Positions 1 to 9,674 of a stretch of DNA of 64,000 nucleotides are shown piece after piece. The stretch is from Ehrlichia ruminantium str. Welgevonden. Its GTDB lineage: Bacteria > Pseudomonadota > Alphaproteobacteria > Rickettsiales > Anaplasmataceae. How positions within the stretch are numbered: position 1 is the stretch's first letter; each line of letters starts with the position of its first letter. The stretch is from NCBI RefSeq assembly GCF_000026005.1, contig NC_005295.2, positions 1-64,000 on the forward strand, given 5' to 3'. The translations under genes and the position numbers were made by a program. The notes beneath the pieces were generated by a model. That model ran no database searches and was not told where the DNA came from. It saw only the letters and a program-made list of their open reading frames with translations.

Positions 1-67
1 GTATTTTAATATTTTTTTGATATATCTAAAAAATATAATACATTAATTAATTAAACGATACTTAATT

Positions 68-76
68 TGCTATAAT
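68..76 (+). promoter_or_regulatory. Extended -10 promoter element upstream of gap
   Basis: TGC followed by a perfect TATAAT lies 12 bases before the gap start codon. No convincing -35 hexamer is seen at the usual spacing. If used, the transcript would have a leader of only a few bases and no Shine-Dalgarno sequence. Inferred from sequence only. Confidence 0.4.
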
Positions 77-88
77 AATGGAAAAATT

Positions 89-1096
89 ATGAAAATAGGA
101 ATAAATGGATTAGGACGTATAGGAAGGTGTTTAATAAGATGCATATATGAAAACAATTCTATATACAAAGATTCTTTAGAATTATCTGCATTAAATGGAT
201 CAACATCACCAGAAATACATGCACATCTTATTCAATATGATTCAGTTCATGGAAAATTTCCACATGATGTAACTTATGGAAAAGATTACATCGCTATAAA
301 TAATAAAGAAATTCCATTATCTATAGAAAAAGAGCCTAATAATATTCCATGGGAAAAACATAACGTTGATATAGTATTAGAATGTACAGGGAAGTTCAAT
401 AAGAAGCCTTTAGCAAAAGGACATATTAACTCAAAAGTAAAAAAAGTTGTGGTCTCAGCTCCTATGGAGGACCCTGACGTAACAATTGTATATGGTGTAA
501 ACAATGAAATACTCAAAAAGGAACATCAAGTAATTTCTGCTGGATCATGTACAACAAACTGTATAGCACCTATACTAAAAATTATGAATGATACCATAGG
601 AATAAAAAATGGATTTATAACAACTATACACTCATACACAAACGATCAAAATCTAGTTGACAACAATCATAAAGACTTAAGAAGAGCAAGAGCATCTGCT
701 ATGTCTATGATACCAACAACAACAGGCGCTACAAAAACTATCAACTCAATAATACCAGAATTAAAAGGAAAACTCAATGGAACAGCAATACGCGTACCAA
801 CACCAAATGTTTCCATGATAGACTTAGTTTTTAACTCAATAAAATCAACTAATTCCACTGAGATAAACAACATAATAAAAGAATTATCACAAAACTCACA
901 AGTAATTAACATAACAGATAAAAAACTAGTTTCTATAGACTTTTGTCATAGCATATATAGCGCAATAGTAGATGCTGAAGAAACATACGTCACAGATAAT
1001 AATCTATGCAGAATAGCTGCATGGTACGATAATGAATGGGCATTTGCTATGAGAATGCTGGATATAGTGTGCTTATTATCACAGCATATTAATTAA
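89..1096 (+). CDS. gap: Glyceraldehyde-3-phosphate dehydrogenase, type I
   Basis: Cytosolic enzyme interconverting glyceraldehyde 3-phosphate and 1,3-bisphosphoglycerate with NAD(P). The 335-aa length is normal for the family. The N-terminal Rossmann motif GINGLGRIGR is at residues 4-13. The catalytic site reads SCTTNC, with the nucleophilic cysteine at residue 154 and its partner histidine at about residue 181 (TTIHSYT). The residue before SCTTNC is Gly instead of the more common Ala. Ehrlichia lacks a full glycolytic pathway, so the enzyme probably runs in the gluconeogenic or pentose-supplying direction together with phosphoglycerate kinase, which is also in this window. The gene stands alone, with a 1.6-kb gene-free stretch after it. 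Confidence 0.97.
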   Translation: MKIGINGLGRIGRCLIRCIYENNSIYKDSLELSALNGSTSPEIHAHLIQYDSVHGKFPHDVTYGKDYIAINNKEIPLSIEKEPNNIPWEKHNVDIVLECTGKFNKKPLAKGHINSKVKKVVVSAPMEDPDVTIVYGVNNEILKKEHQVISAGSCTTNCIAPILKIMNDTIGIKNGFITTIHSYTNDQNLVDNNHKDLRRARASAMSMIPTTTGATKTINSIIPELKGKLNGTAIRVPTPNVSMIDLVFNSIKSTNSTEINNIIKELSQNSQVINITDKKLVSIDFCHSIYSAIVDAEETYVTDNNLCRIAAWYDNEWAFAMRMLDIVCLLSQHIN

Positions 1097-2716
1097 AAAA
1101 TAAATTATTCAAACACAAAGTTACTATAATACTAAACTTATATATTGGTATGTTAATTACTTTAGTTGAATTTACCTATACTTATAAAATGTATTTTATA
1201 TTATAAAATGAATAGTATTAACAATTTTAACTATTTAATAAAAAATTATATAAAGAAATAAAACTTTACAACTATTGTTATTAATTCTTATCATTTACTA
1301 ATAATGATTAAACATTTTTACAATGATTTATATATAACCCTATACAACAGTTTCAAAATACTAAATTAAGAACAATAAACCACTAATATATACTTTATTT
1401 ATTTTTAATAATAATTGTTATTCATAAATATCTATTATACAACCTATAACTTACAATTTTCATATTAGATGTAACTTCTACATAACTAACATATAATCTA
1501 AACACAAAATAATATAAAACTTATTAAATAAAGATTTACAAAAAACAAATAATTAACAGAAAAGTAACACCTAATAACAATGCATAAAATATATAAAAAA
1601 ATATACTACAATAATATTCAAAAATTTATCTATATCAAAATTAAAACAATAAAAAAATTATAAGAAAAACACTATTTATAGTATTGTAATAACTACTAAT
1701 AAGACTTTATACATTATTGTTTATAGAAAATTTATCTTATTTATAATCATGTTCACATAAAACAAGTTTATAAACTACATTATAACAACTGACATAACAT
1801 TAATATGTATACTAAAATAATCATCACAAGAGTAAAAATTACGAAATTTATATATAATGTAATTCCAATAAAAAACACAAATTATCAATAATTAACCATA
1901 TTTATACGTAAAAATACTCATTTGTTTATTAGAAAAATTCACATTTCTACAGTAAAACTCAGTACAGATTTACTTTCATTCTTACCAATACTTAAATATT
2001 AATGCGCAATAACATATAATTAATTGTGAAATATTTCTTATACATAAAAGACAGAGAAAAATATATGTATTATATACATTTTTATGTAATACACTCATTA
2101 TACCTAAGTAGGAAATATCAATTTATTACTTTTACAGAGTACTATGACCAAAATTAAGTTAATATCGAAAACATATATAAGGATATCATATCTTAAAAAA
2201 TACCAAATAATAGAATTTTTAATGGTATAATTGTTATATATCCTTAAAAATAAATATATAGAAAATAAATTAATAACTAAATAAAGTACTAGTTTTTTTA
2301 TAAAATTATTATAATTTATGATACTATGTGTTATATCCACCAAAAAACTAAGAATATAGTATTAACATCAAACTAATTATGAACCATATATATTATACAT
2401 AAAATCTATCTATAAAAATATATTACATAACATTTGCTATATAATTAACTACAATACCCAACAAACATACTTATAATTTTATAGAATACCATAATACAAC
2501 AGTGGTAAGTTATTATATTAAAAATCCACAAAGATATTATTTCTAATAACACAAACACCTATACTATAAAGTACCTACTAAAAGCCAATTATTTTTACTA
2601 GATAAATCATCACAAATTAATTTTTAAACATGATTATCAAAAACAATAGTACTTTCTTCACAAAACAGTATCACTGATAAATTAAGTTATAAAATGGATA
2701 AATATAAATAACCATA
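1097..2716. other. Long gene-free spacer, A/C-rich
   Basis: About 1.6 kb of very A+T-rich DNA between the convergent genes gap and elbB. The only open frame (79 codons, minus strand, 2104-2343) has the Ile/Asn/Tyr/Lys composition expected of random A+T-rich sequence and resembles no family I recognise. No tRNA, strong hairpin or copy of a flanking gene was seen. The plus strand has visibly more C than G. Confidence 0.7.
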
Positions 2717-3391
2717 CTAGTTCTTTAATGAATTTACCATAGATGATATCATATCTTGTATTCCTAAATATACATTATAAATACTATCATTTCTCATGTA
2801 TGCAGAACAGGAGAATATTTTATTAGTCTCATCCCGTACAGATTTTATGGTTGGACAATCAATATGAATTCCTCCTAACTTATCTATTAAGTTATCAGAA
2901 TCCTCACCTATAGTTACCTTGATTTTTGCAACATCTTTTAATGATGCAACTAATACTGCAGGTGATATACAAACTGCTCCTATAGGTTTATTAGAATTAA
3001 AAAATTTTAAAACAGCATTTTTAAATTTGGGTAATATAGAATCATTATATTCATCACCATCAAATAAATTAGAAAAGTTTTTTGCTACACCATAACCACC
3101 AGGAATCACTAACATATCAAATTCTTCATGATTTATTTCTTCTATATCATATATAGAACCTCTAGCTATTCTAGCAGATTCTACCAAAATATTCCTAATT
3201 TCCCCCGTAGTTTTTTTATTATAATGATCCATAACATACTTTTGATCATTATTTGGAGCAAAACATTTAAATTTTACATTATGTCTATCAAGTTCAAGCA
3301 TAACTAACACAGCTTCTCTAATTTCTGAACCATCCATATGACCACATCCAGCCAAAATTATAGCAGAATTTAACACCATAAAATTCTCCAA
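2717..3391 (-). CDS. elbB: ElbB-like glyoxalase (DJ-1/PfpI superfamily)
   Basis: Class I glutamine-amidotransferase-like protein of the ElbB family. E. coli ElbB has glyoxalase activity and was linked historically to isoprenoid synthesis; the physiological role is unsettled. The 224 aa align along the E. coli protein from memory: LAGCGHMDGSEIREAVL near the N-terminus, then CFAPN, VIPGGYGVAKNFSN at about 95-108, and the nucleophile-elbow cysteine at about residue 141 (GAVCISPA). An alternative start is the Met at residue 5, closer to the family's usual N-terminus. It is transcribed divergently from proC. Confidence 0.85.
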   Translation of the reverse strand: MENFMVLNSAIILAGCGHMDGSEIREAVLVMLELDRHNVKFKCFAPNNDQKYVMDHYNKKTTGEIRNILVESARIARGSIYDIEEINHEEFDMLVIPGGYGVAKNFSNLFDGDEYNDSILPKFKNAVLKFFNSNKPIGAVCISPAVLVASLKDVAKIKVTIGEDSDNLIDKLGGIHIDCPTIKSVRDETNKIFSCSAYMRNDSIYNVYLGIQDMISSMVNSLKN

Positions 3392-3502
3392 ATTTCAAAA
3401 TTCAATTTGCAGTATTGTATACTAATTAATCTATGTTTCACAAACTTATTTAATCATTATATACTCATGTACACTTTATATAATGTTGTAGCATATAAAA
3501 CA

Positions 3503-4318
3503 ATGAACATACTGTTAATAGGATGTGGTAATTTAGGAAGTATACTGTTAAACAAGTGGTCACTAAATGATCAAATATCAGATATAGTAGTGGTACAACC
3601 AAGTTTATCAAAAAAAAATATTTTTAATACCATAAATAAAATTACATTTGTAAGAGATCATAAGGAAATAAATAAAAGCTTTATGCCTCAAATTGTAGTT
3701 ATAGCTATAAAACCTCAACAGGTTGCCAATGCTATACCAGATTATAAAGCTTATAATAAGTCCGCATCTTTTATATCACTATGTGCCGGTATTGATATAG
3801 AATTTTTAAAAAAACATTTAGATTCTACAACTATAATTCGTGTAATGCCTAATATTGCTATGTCACTAGGTGAAAGCGTTAACCTTGCCTATATGGAAGA
3901 AGAAATAGACCAAGAAAAACAAAAAGTACATACAGTATTTAATGGCACAGGATTGCTTTACTGGTTACAAAAAGAAGATGTATTTGATAAACTATCTCCT
4001 ATAACAGGTTCTGGACCAGCATATTTCTTTTCTTTAGCTGAAGAACTAGTAAAAAATACAATGAAAGCAGGTATAAGAGAAGAAGATGCAATAACACTCA
4101 TTTCTCAAACATTTATAGGAAGTGCTAAACTTTTAGAAACAAGAAAAGATAGTATTAGTAATCTTATATCATCAATAACAAGTCGTGGTGGAATAACACA
4201 GGCAGCATTGGAAATTTTAAACTCACATTTACCAAATATAATGAGTTTATCATTAAAATCTGCCACGGAAAGGCTAGTACATCTTAAAAATTCAGATGAT
4301 AACAAGAAAAATACATAA
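3503..4318 (+). CDS. proC: Pyrroline-5-carboxylate reductase
   Basis: Reduces 1-pyrroline-5-carboxylate to proline with NAD(P)H in the cytosol. An upstream in-frame ATG at 3407 would add 32 residues, but the family's N-terminal Rossmann strand begins at MNILLIGCGNLGS, so 3503 is chosen, giving 271 aa, the family's usual size. Further signatures are VIAIKPQQV, CAGIDIEFL, RVMPNIAMSLGE and the C-terminal dimer-domain signature SPITGSGPAYFF followed by TSRGGITQAALEIL. Degenerate tandem copies of its 3' end fill the downstream spacer. Divergent from elbB; the 111-bp gap between them must hold both promoters. Confidence 0.95.
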   Translation: MNILLIGCGNLGSILLNKWSLNDQISDIVVVQPSLSKKNIFNTINKITFVRDHKEINKSFMPQIVVIAIKPQQVANAIPDYKAYNKSASFISLCAGIDIEFLKKHLDSTTIIRVMPNIAMSLGESVNLAYMEEEIDQEKQKVHTVFNGTGLLYWLQKEDVFDKLSPITGSGPAYFFSLAEELVKNTMKAGIREEDAITLISQTFIGSAKLLETRKDSISNLISSITSRGGITQAALEILNSHLPNIMSLSLKSATERLVHLKNSDDNKKNT

Positions 4319-4915
4319 TTAAAGTACATAAAAATAGCTAAATAACATCAACTATAGTATTTTTACAAAAGAAATAAAATGGCTATTTTATTAGCAATAT
4401 GGAATAACACAGGAATCAAAGCAATATTGTATATTTTAAACCTATACCTATCAAACACGATAAATTCATCATTAAAAAGCTACTGAAAAATTTAACATAT
4501 CTAAAAGACTAAGATAATAACAATGAAGAATACACAAATAAAAATAGCAAAACAACATTACTAATAACGTAGTTTTTTAAAAAGAAAGTTATTTTATAGG
4601 AGCAGTAATATAAAATAACACAAGCAGCATTGTAAATACTAAACTTACGTTTATCAAACACGATAAATTCATCATAAAAAGCTACTGAAAAAATTTAACA
4701 TATCTAAAAGACTAAGATAATAATAATGAAGAATACACAAATAAAAATAGCAAAACAACATTACTAATAACGTAGTTTTTTAAAAAGAAAGTTATTTTAT
4801 AGGAGCAGTAATATAAAATAACACAAGCAGCATTGCAAATACTAAACTTACGTTTATCAAATACAATAAACTTATCATAAAAAGCTACTGAAAAAATTTA
4901 GATAATAACAGGAAG
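4319..4915 (+). repeat. Tandem degenerate copies of the 3' end of proC
   Basis: Three diverged copies of about 200 bp follow proC. Each contains a recognisable version of the last ~130 bp of the gene (ggaataacacaggcagcattg, the tttatcaaa/aaattcatca segment, and the gaagaatacacaaat end). Copies two and three are nearly identical over more than 100 bp, with a period of 203 bp (landmark acgtagttttttaaa at 4567 and 4770). The reading frame is broken by stops in every copy, so they are non-coding. Confidence 0.85.
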
Positions 4916-5002
4916 AATAAACTAATATTATAGTATAAAATATGGTATTTTTCTAATTAAGAGAAAAATAAAAAAAAAAAAGATTATTCCATCAATTTTT
5001 AT

Positions 5003-5030
5003 TTGATATTTCTTTAAGTTAAACTATAAT
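5003..5030 (+). promoter_or_regulatory. Sigma70-type promoter of the SRP RNA gene
   Basis: TTGATA at 5003-5008 and a perfect TATAAT at 5025-5030, separated by 16 bp. The predicted start, about 6 bases after the -10 box, falls on the first bases of the SRP RNA helix. It is the best-formed promoter I see in the window. Confidence 0.75.
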
Positions 5031-5034
5031 AGCA

Positions 5035-5121
5035 TGGGTAACATGAGCAAAGCACTTGTGAAGCCGGTCAGGTTAGAAATAAAGCAGCCGTAGCATTGTT
5101 TCTTTGGGTTATGTTGCCCAT
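5035..5121 (+). ncRNA. ffs: Small signal recognition particle RNA (4.5S RNA)
   Basis: RNA scaffold for the Ffh GTPase in co-translational targeting of membrane proteins. The conserved Ffh-binding core is present: GGTCAGG at 5066-5072, a GAAA apical tetraloop at 5076-5079, and AGCAGCC at 5083-5089. The ends close in a 10-bp helix, 5035-5044 with 5111-5120, with one G-U pair. Total length is about 87 nt, a short bacterial-type SRP RNA. A run of six T's starts at 5121 and may terminate the transcript. The gene sits 21 bp before dnaX, an arrangement also known in other alphaproteobacteria. Confidence 0.92.
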
Positions 5122-5142
5122 TTTTTGTTTTCTTATTGCAAC

Positions 5143-6606
5143 ATGAGTTTTGCATTAAAATATAGACCAAGCAGCTTTAATGACCTCATAGGACAAGATG
5201 TCTTGGTACGTATACTGCGTAATGCATTTCATTTAAATAAAGTACCACAGTCTATACTTTTAACTGGAAGTAGCGGGATAGGCAAGACTACTGCTGCAAG
5301 AATAATATCAATGTGTTTAAATTGTATTTCAGGACCAACATCTAATCCATGTAATACATGTAATAACTGTATTTCTATAAAAAATTTTAATCATCCAGAT
5401 GTAATAGAAATAGATGCAGCAAGTAACACTAGTATAGAAGATGTAAAAATTATATTAGAAAATTCTCACTATGTACCTATTACTTCAAAATTTAAAGTAT
5501 ATATAATAGATGAAGTACATATGCTATCTAATAGTGCATTTAATGCACTATTAAAAGTGTTAGAAGAACCAGCACCTTATGTAAAATTTATCTTAGCAAC
5601 TACAGAAGTAAAAAAAATACCTGTAACTATAATATCAAGATGTCAAAGATTTGATTTACAGAGAATACCTACAGAAAGTATAGTGAATCATTTAAGAATA
5701 ATAGCAAAAGAAGAAAACATTTTATTTGATGAAGAAAGTATAAAATTAATAGCATACAATTCTGATGGTTCTATGCGTAATGCATTATCCTTATTAGAAC
5801 AATCTGCAATATATAGTAATAAAAATCTTTCAGAAGAAAGTACAAAAAAAATGTTAGGTTATGTTAATAGGCATGTGTTGCTAAAAATAATAGAATCGAT
5901 AACAAATGGTAATATTACAGAAGCTTTAAATAAATTTGAAGAAGTCTGTAATATGTATTCTCCTGTAATTGTACTAGACAATATTCTACAGATGATTTAT
6001 GAGATATGTTACTTTTCTATTACGAAAAAAAATGACTTTTTACCTGACAGTGATATCATAACAAGTACACAAAATAATAAAATTCAATCTCCTATCTTCT
6101 TGTCAAGATTATGGCAAATTCTTTCAAAAGGAATACAAGAAGTTAAATCATCAGCATGTGTCAAGCAAGCTGCTAATATGTTAATTATAAGGTTATGTTA
6201 TTTATCAGATTTACCATCACCAAAACAAATAATAGAAAAACTTCAAAATAATGTAAAAGCTAATGAGAATGGTTTAGAAATTAATCGTAAAATGCTACTC
6301 GCATTATTAAAAACTAATAATATGGAAGATTTATATAATCAACTATCTAAATCCCTTTTAGAAATTACATACAATAATGATTGTACATCAAATATAATAT
6401 TAAATACAATGCTTCCTAATAATTCACAAAAAGAACTGTTAAATTTCTTAAGTAATTTAACTAGTAAAAAATGGAATATATGTATTAAAAAAAACAATGA
6501 CCCATGTTATAATTCACAGCTTAATTCTACTATTTCTGATATACTACAAGAGTTTGATGGAGCAAAAGTTATAAACATAGAAACTATAAAAAAAGAACAA
6601 CAATAA
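5143..6606 (+). CDS. dnaX: DNA polymerase III subunit gamma/tau
   Basis: Clamp-loader ATPase of the replicative polymerase. An earlier in-frame ATG at 5104 lies inside the SRP RNA, so the start is set at 5143, where the family's N-terminus MSFALKYRPSSFNDLIGQ begins (487 aa). Walker A GSSGIGKT is at 42-49, zinc-binding cysteines at 61, 70, 73 and 76, Walker B and sensor region IIDEVHMLS, and the SRC arginine-finger motif IISRCQRFDL. The protein is much shorter than E. coli tau (643 aa), so the tau-specific C-terminal domains are reduced or diverged. It heads a compact dnaX-ybaB-asd run. Confidence 0.95.
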   Translation: MSFALKYRPSSFNDLIGQDVLVRILRNAFHLNKVPQSILLTGSSGIGKTTAARIISMCLNCISGPTSNPCNTCNNCISIKNFNHPDVIEIDAASNTSIEDVKIILENSHYVPITSKFKVYIIDEVHMLSNSAFNALLKVLEEPAPYVKFILATTEVKKIPVTIISRCQRFDLQRIPTESIVNHLRIIAKEENILFDEESIKLIAYNSDGSMRNALSLLEQSAIYSNKNLSEESTKKMLGYVNRHVLLKIIESITNGNITEALNKFEEVCNMYSPVIVLDNILQMIYEICYFSITKKNDFLPDSDIITSTQNNKIQSPIFLSRLWQILSKGIQEVKSSACVKQAANMLIIRLCYLSDLPSPKQIIEKLQNNVKANENGLEINRKMLLALLKTNNMEDLYNQLSKSLLEITYNNDCTSNIILNTMLPNNSQKELLNFLSNLTSKKWNICIKKNNDPCYNSQLNSTISDILQEFDGAKVINIETIKKEQQ

Positions 6607-6616
6607 GGAGAACACC

Positions 6617-6922
6617 ATGTATTCTAGTGATCAATTATCTAACTTACAAGATTTTATAAAAAAGAAGTTTTCTGATTTTCAAGAACATAATAAAACTCAA
6701 ATTTTCGAAGGTTCATCACTTGGTGGAAAAGTATTAGTAAAGATAAGTATATCCAATATGGTAAATTATCAAGTTTTAGAAGTAAAATTAGATCCATCAT
6801 TGTTACAAGAAAAGTCTATATTCATAGAAGATCTAATAAAAGCAGCATTTAATGATGCTTTAAAAAAGTCATCTGAGCATAACAAAAATTTTGTCAGTTC
6901 TCTACTATCTTTTGGTATGTAA
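6617..6922 (+). CDS. ybaB: YbaB/EbfC family nucleoid-associated protein
   Basis: Small DNA-binding protein that forms dimers and coats the nucleoid. Its 101 aa match the family size. The central GGKVLVKISISNMVNYQVLEVKLDPSLL corresponds to the conserved GxGxVxVxxxGxxxxxxvxidp core, preceded by a helical segment and followed by the AFNDALKKSSE helix. It lies 10 bp after dnaX, with a good ribosome-binding site (aaggaga), the usual dnaX-ybaB order. The recR gene that often follows is replaced here by asd, 6 bp downstream. Confidence 0.88.
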   Translation: MYSSDQLSNLQDFIKKKFSDFQEHNKTQIFEGSSLGGKVLVKISISNMVNYQVLEVKLDPSLLQEKSIFIEDLIKAAFNDALKKSSEHNKNFVSSLLSFGM

Positions 6923-6928
6923 AAAATT

Positions 6929-7942
6929 ATGAGTTATAAAATAGCAGTAGTAGGTGCTACAGGAAATGTAGGGAGAGTTATTCTTAATGTTTTATCAGAT
7001 AGTAAAGTATTCTCGAACAGTAATGTTGTAGCATTAGCGTCAAAAAAATCTGTAGGAAAGAAACTAAGCTATGGAGACACTATATTAGAAGCTCAAGACT
7101 TAGGAAGTTATGATTTTTATGGAACAGATATAGCAATTTTCTCAGCTGGATCTTCAATATCTCAACAATATGCAAAAATAGCTGCAAATAAAGGGTGTAT
7201 AGTCATAGATAATACTTCTTTTTTTCGTATGGAAAAAGATATTCCATTAGTAATACCAGAAATTAATCCAGAAGATATAGCAAACTATAACAAACATAAT
7301 ATCATTGCTAATCCAAATTGTTCAACAATACAAATGCTCTTGGTTTTAAAACCATTACATAACATATCAAAAATAAAGAGAGTAGTTGTATCAACATATC
7401 AATCAGTTTCTGGTGCAGGAAAATCTGCTATGGATGAGCTTTTTTTACAAACTAAAGGTACATTCATAAACCAAAATATTACTCCTAAAAAATTCACAAA
7501 AAGGATTGCTTTTAATTGTATACCACATATAGATACGTTTATGGAAGATGGTTCAACAAAAGAAGAATGGAAAATGTCTGTAGAAACGAAAAAAATATTA
7601 GATAAAAATATAGAAGTAACTGCAACTTGTGTCAGAGTACCAGTTTTTGTATCTCACTCTGAATCACTAAATGTTGAATTTTTATCTGATATCTCTGAAG
7701 AACAAGCTTACGAAGCGTTAGAAAATGCACCAGGAGTACTAGTACTAGATAGAAGAGAAGATGCGGGATATGCAACACCTTTAGATTGTGTACATGAAAA
7801 TGAAGTTTATGTCTCAAGACTAAGAAAAGATAATACAATTAAGTATGGATTAAATATGTGGTTAGTTAGTGATAATCTAAGGAAAGGCGCTGCATTAAAT
7901 GCTGTACAAATAGCTGAATTATTAGTTAGAGATTATATTTAA
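6929..7942 (+). CDS. asd: Aspartate-semialdehyde dehydrogenase
   Basis: Converts aspartyl phosphate to aspartate semialdehyde with NADPH, the branch point to diaminopimelate/lysine, threonine and methionine. The 337-aa length is typical. The N-terminal VVGATGNVGR motif is at 7-16, the catalytic cysteine at residue 131 (ANPNCSTIQM), and the SVSGAGKSAMDEL and RVPVFVSHSE signatures are present. In this organism it probably feeds the diaminopimelate branch; dapD and dapF are elsewhere in the window. It follows ybaB with only 6 bp between them and is probably co-transcribed with dnaX-ybaB. Confidence 0.96.
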   Translation: MSYKIAVVGATGNVGRVILNVLSDSKVFSNSNVVALASKKSVGKKLSYGDTILEAQDLGSYDFYGTDIAIFSAGSSISQQYAKIAANKGCIVIDNTSFFRMEKDIPLVIPEINPEDIANYNKHNIIANPNCSTIQMLLVLKPLHNISKIKRVVVSTYQSVSGAGKSAMDELFLQTKGTFINQNITPKKFTKRIAFNCIPHIDTFMEDGSTKEEWKMSVETKKILDKNIEVTATCVRVPVFVSHSESLNVEFLSDISEEQAYEALENAPGVLVLDRREDAGYATPLDCVHENEVYVSRLRKDNTIKYGLNMWLVSDNLRKGAALNAVQIAELLVRDYI

Positions 7943-9674
7943 CTATGTATATATATTATTTTTAATAAATAAAAAATAAATAATAACATATCCAACTAAT
8001 TTTTACTAATATAGCAGCACTTTGTATAATTAAGTTACACAAAAAGATAAATATATTATACACTGTTAAGTCATATTTATTATTAATTGAGTTATAAAGT
8101 ATTATTATTTCTGCAAACAATATAATTATATAATAAAATGTTTTTATTTAAGTGTTTTAAGAAAAATGTTTCACATGAAACATAACATTCAATTCCCTAT
8201 ATTGTTAAATAATATTTTATTAATATAAAGTTATCGTATACTAGCAACAAAAATAAGTATTCTTATTTTTACAATTACTATATTCAATATACTAAAAACA
8301 AAATGTGTAGTGATAATACTATACTTTAAAAAATATATATTATATCAATGGCCAATAATTATAATTTAATTACAATTGTAGTAACAAATAACTTCCATAT
8401 AAGTAAATTTTTATAAAAAAAATCTATCACATACATCATTAGTACTTTTATTCACTATAAGATCAAAATCAAAAAACCTAACTAATAAATAATTACATTT
8501 ATATTATTATAAATATAATTCAAATCTCATAAAAATTGATAAAGTTACAGTAATGTAATATCTGTATAAATAAACTTAATGCAATATTATTTAAATAAAA
8601 CTTTTTTTAAATAACACGGTTTATTTTAATAATTTTTTATTAATTAAAATTCATTCTACTATACATAAATAATTGTTCTCATTTCCTGTATCAGTATTAA
8701 ATAACATAAGTTTAATAAAACTTTTTTTTTCGGTAACTATTTATCTTTTATTCAATATATTTTTCAGATCATTTATTATCTTTTACCTTACTTAAGTACC
8801 TAATTTAGCAATCTGTATTATGCTACTATAATATTTACCAGATTCACCTAGTATTATTTAACTAAAATTATTTTCTTTCAATATAATACAACCTTTATTA
8901 TAAATATATTAGGTCAATACAATGTATATTAACAATTTAGTATCACTCCAACAAAAGTACGATAAAAACACTAATAAATACAAAACTTAAATTTTGATAT
9001 TACCTTAAGGACAATAAAATTAAAAATAAATCCATAATTAAATATTTATAAATTTACAATCAACACAATATGCTGCATTACATAAAATTTGTAAACTTTA
9101 TAAGTATGTTTATACCATATAATAAATACTATATTATCAAAATAATAATATAATGTATTATACATTTACAAATTTATCACTCATACAATACTTATATAGT
9201 ATAAAAAAATTACAAATTATTTACATACATACAATAAAAGCATCAAAACAGCACATTGCAATTAATCTTTAAGATGTTGATATAAAGCTATTGACTACCT
9301 TAACTAATAACTACATATTTAATAGTTAATTAACAATCGTAATATCTATTATTATAAGATCCAATTTTGAAAACAACATTAATAAATATTATACAAATAA
9401 CCCATACTGTTTTTTAATAAAAGAAAACCACAATTTTAAAATATTTAAAAACTATATTATTTGCTATTTACAGATAATTAATCTGATAAACTATTTCAAA
9501 AATTCTATATTAGAAAATAAGGTCAACACATATAATATCTATTACAAAACTACTTTAAATATAGTTTGTAAGACAACCAACATTTAAAATACAGCATTTT
9601 ACCTTTTTCTATATAAAGAAAGCTAACTCTAAAATAATAACAATACCAATAATTATATACTTACAAAAAATAAG
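7943..9674. other. Long gene-free spacer, A/C-rich
   Basis: About 1.7 kb between the convergent genes asd and metK. No open frame of interest and no RNA gene was found. The one notable element is the parS-like palindrome described separately at 8167-8182. Plus-strand C exceeds G throughout. Confidence 0.7.
8167..8182. promoter_or_regulatory. parS: Candidate parS centromere site
   Basis: TGTTTCACATGAAACA matches the bacterial parS consensus TGTTTCACGTGAAACA at 15 of 16 positions; the only difference is one of the two central bases. The 7-base arms are perfectly palindromic. ParB binds such sites to segregate the chromosome, and they normally cluster near the replication origin; the candidate origin is about 15 kb away. 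It lies in non-coding DNA. ParB binding is inferred, not shown. Confidence 0.7.

Noticed and set aside
2104-2343. 79-codon minus-strand frame in the gap-elbB spacer
   Set aside because: Composition is that of random A+T-rich DNA (Ile/Tyr/Asn/Leu), with no ribosome-binding site and no family resemblance.
4319-4915. CRISPR array considered for the regularly spaced repeats
   Set aside because: Units are long, contiguous and derived from proC; there are no short repeats separated by unique spacers and no cas genes.
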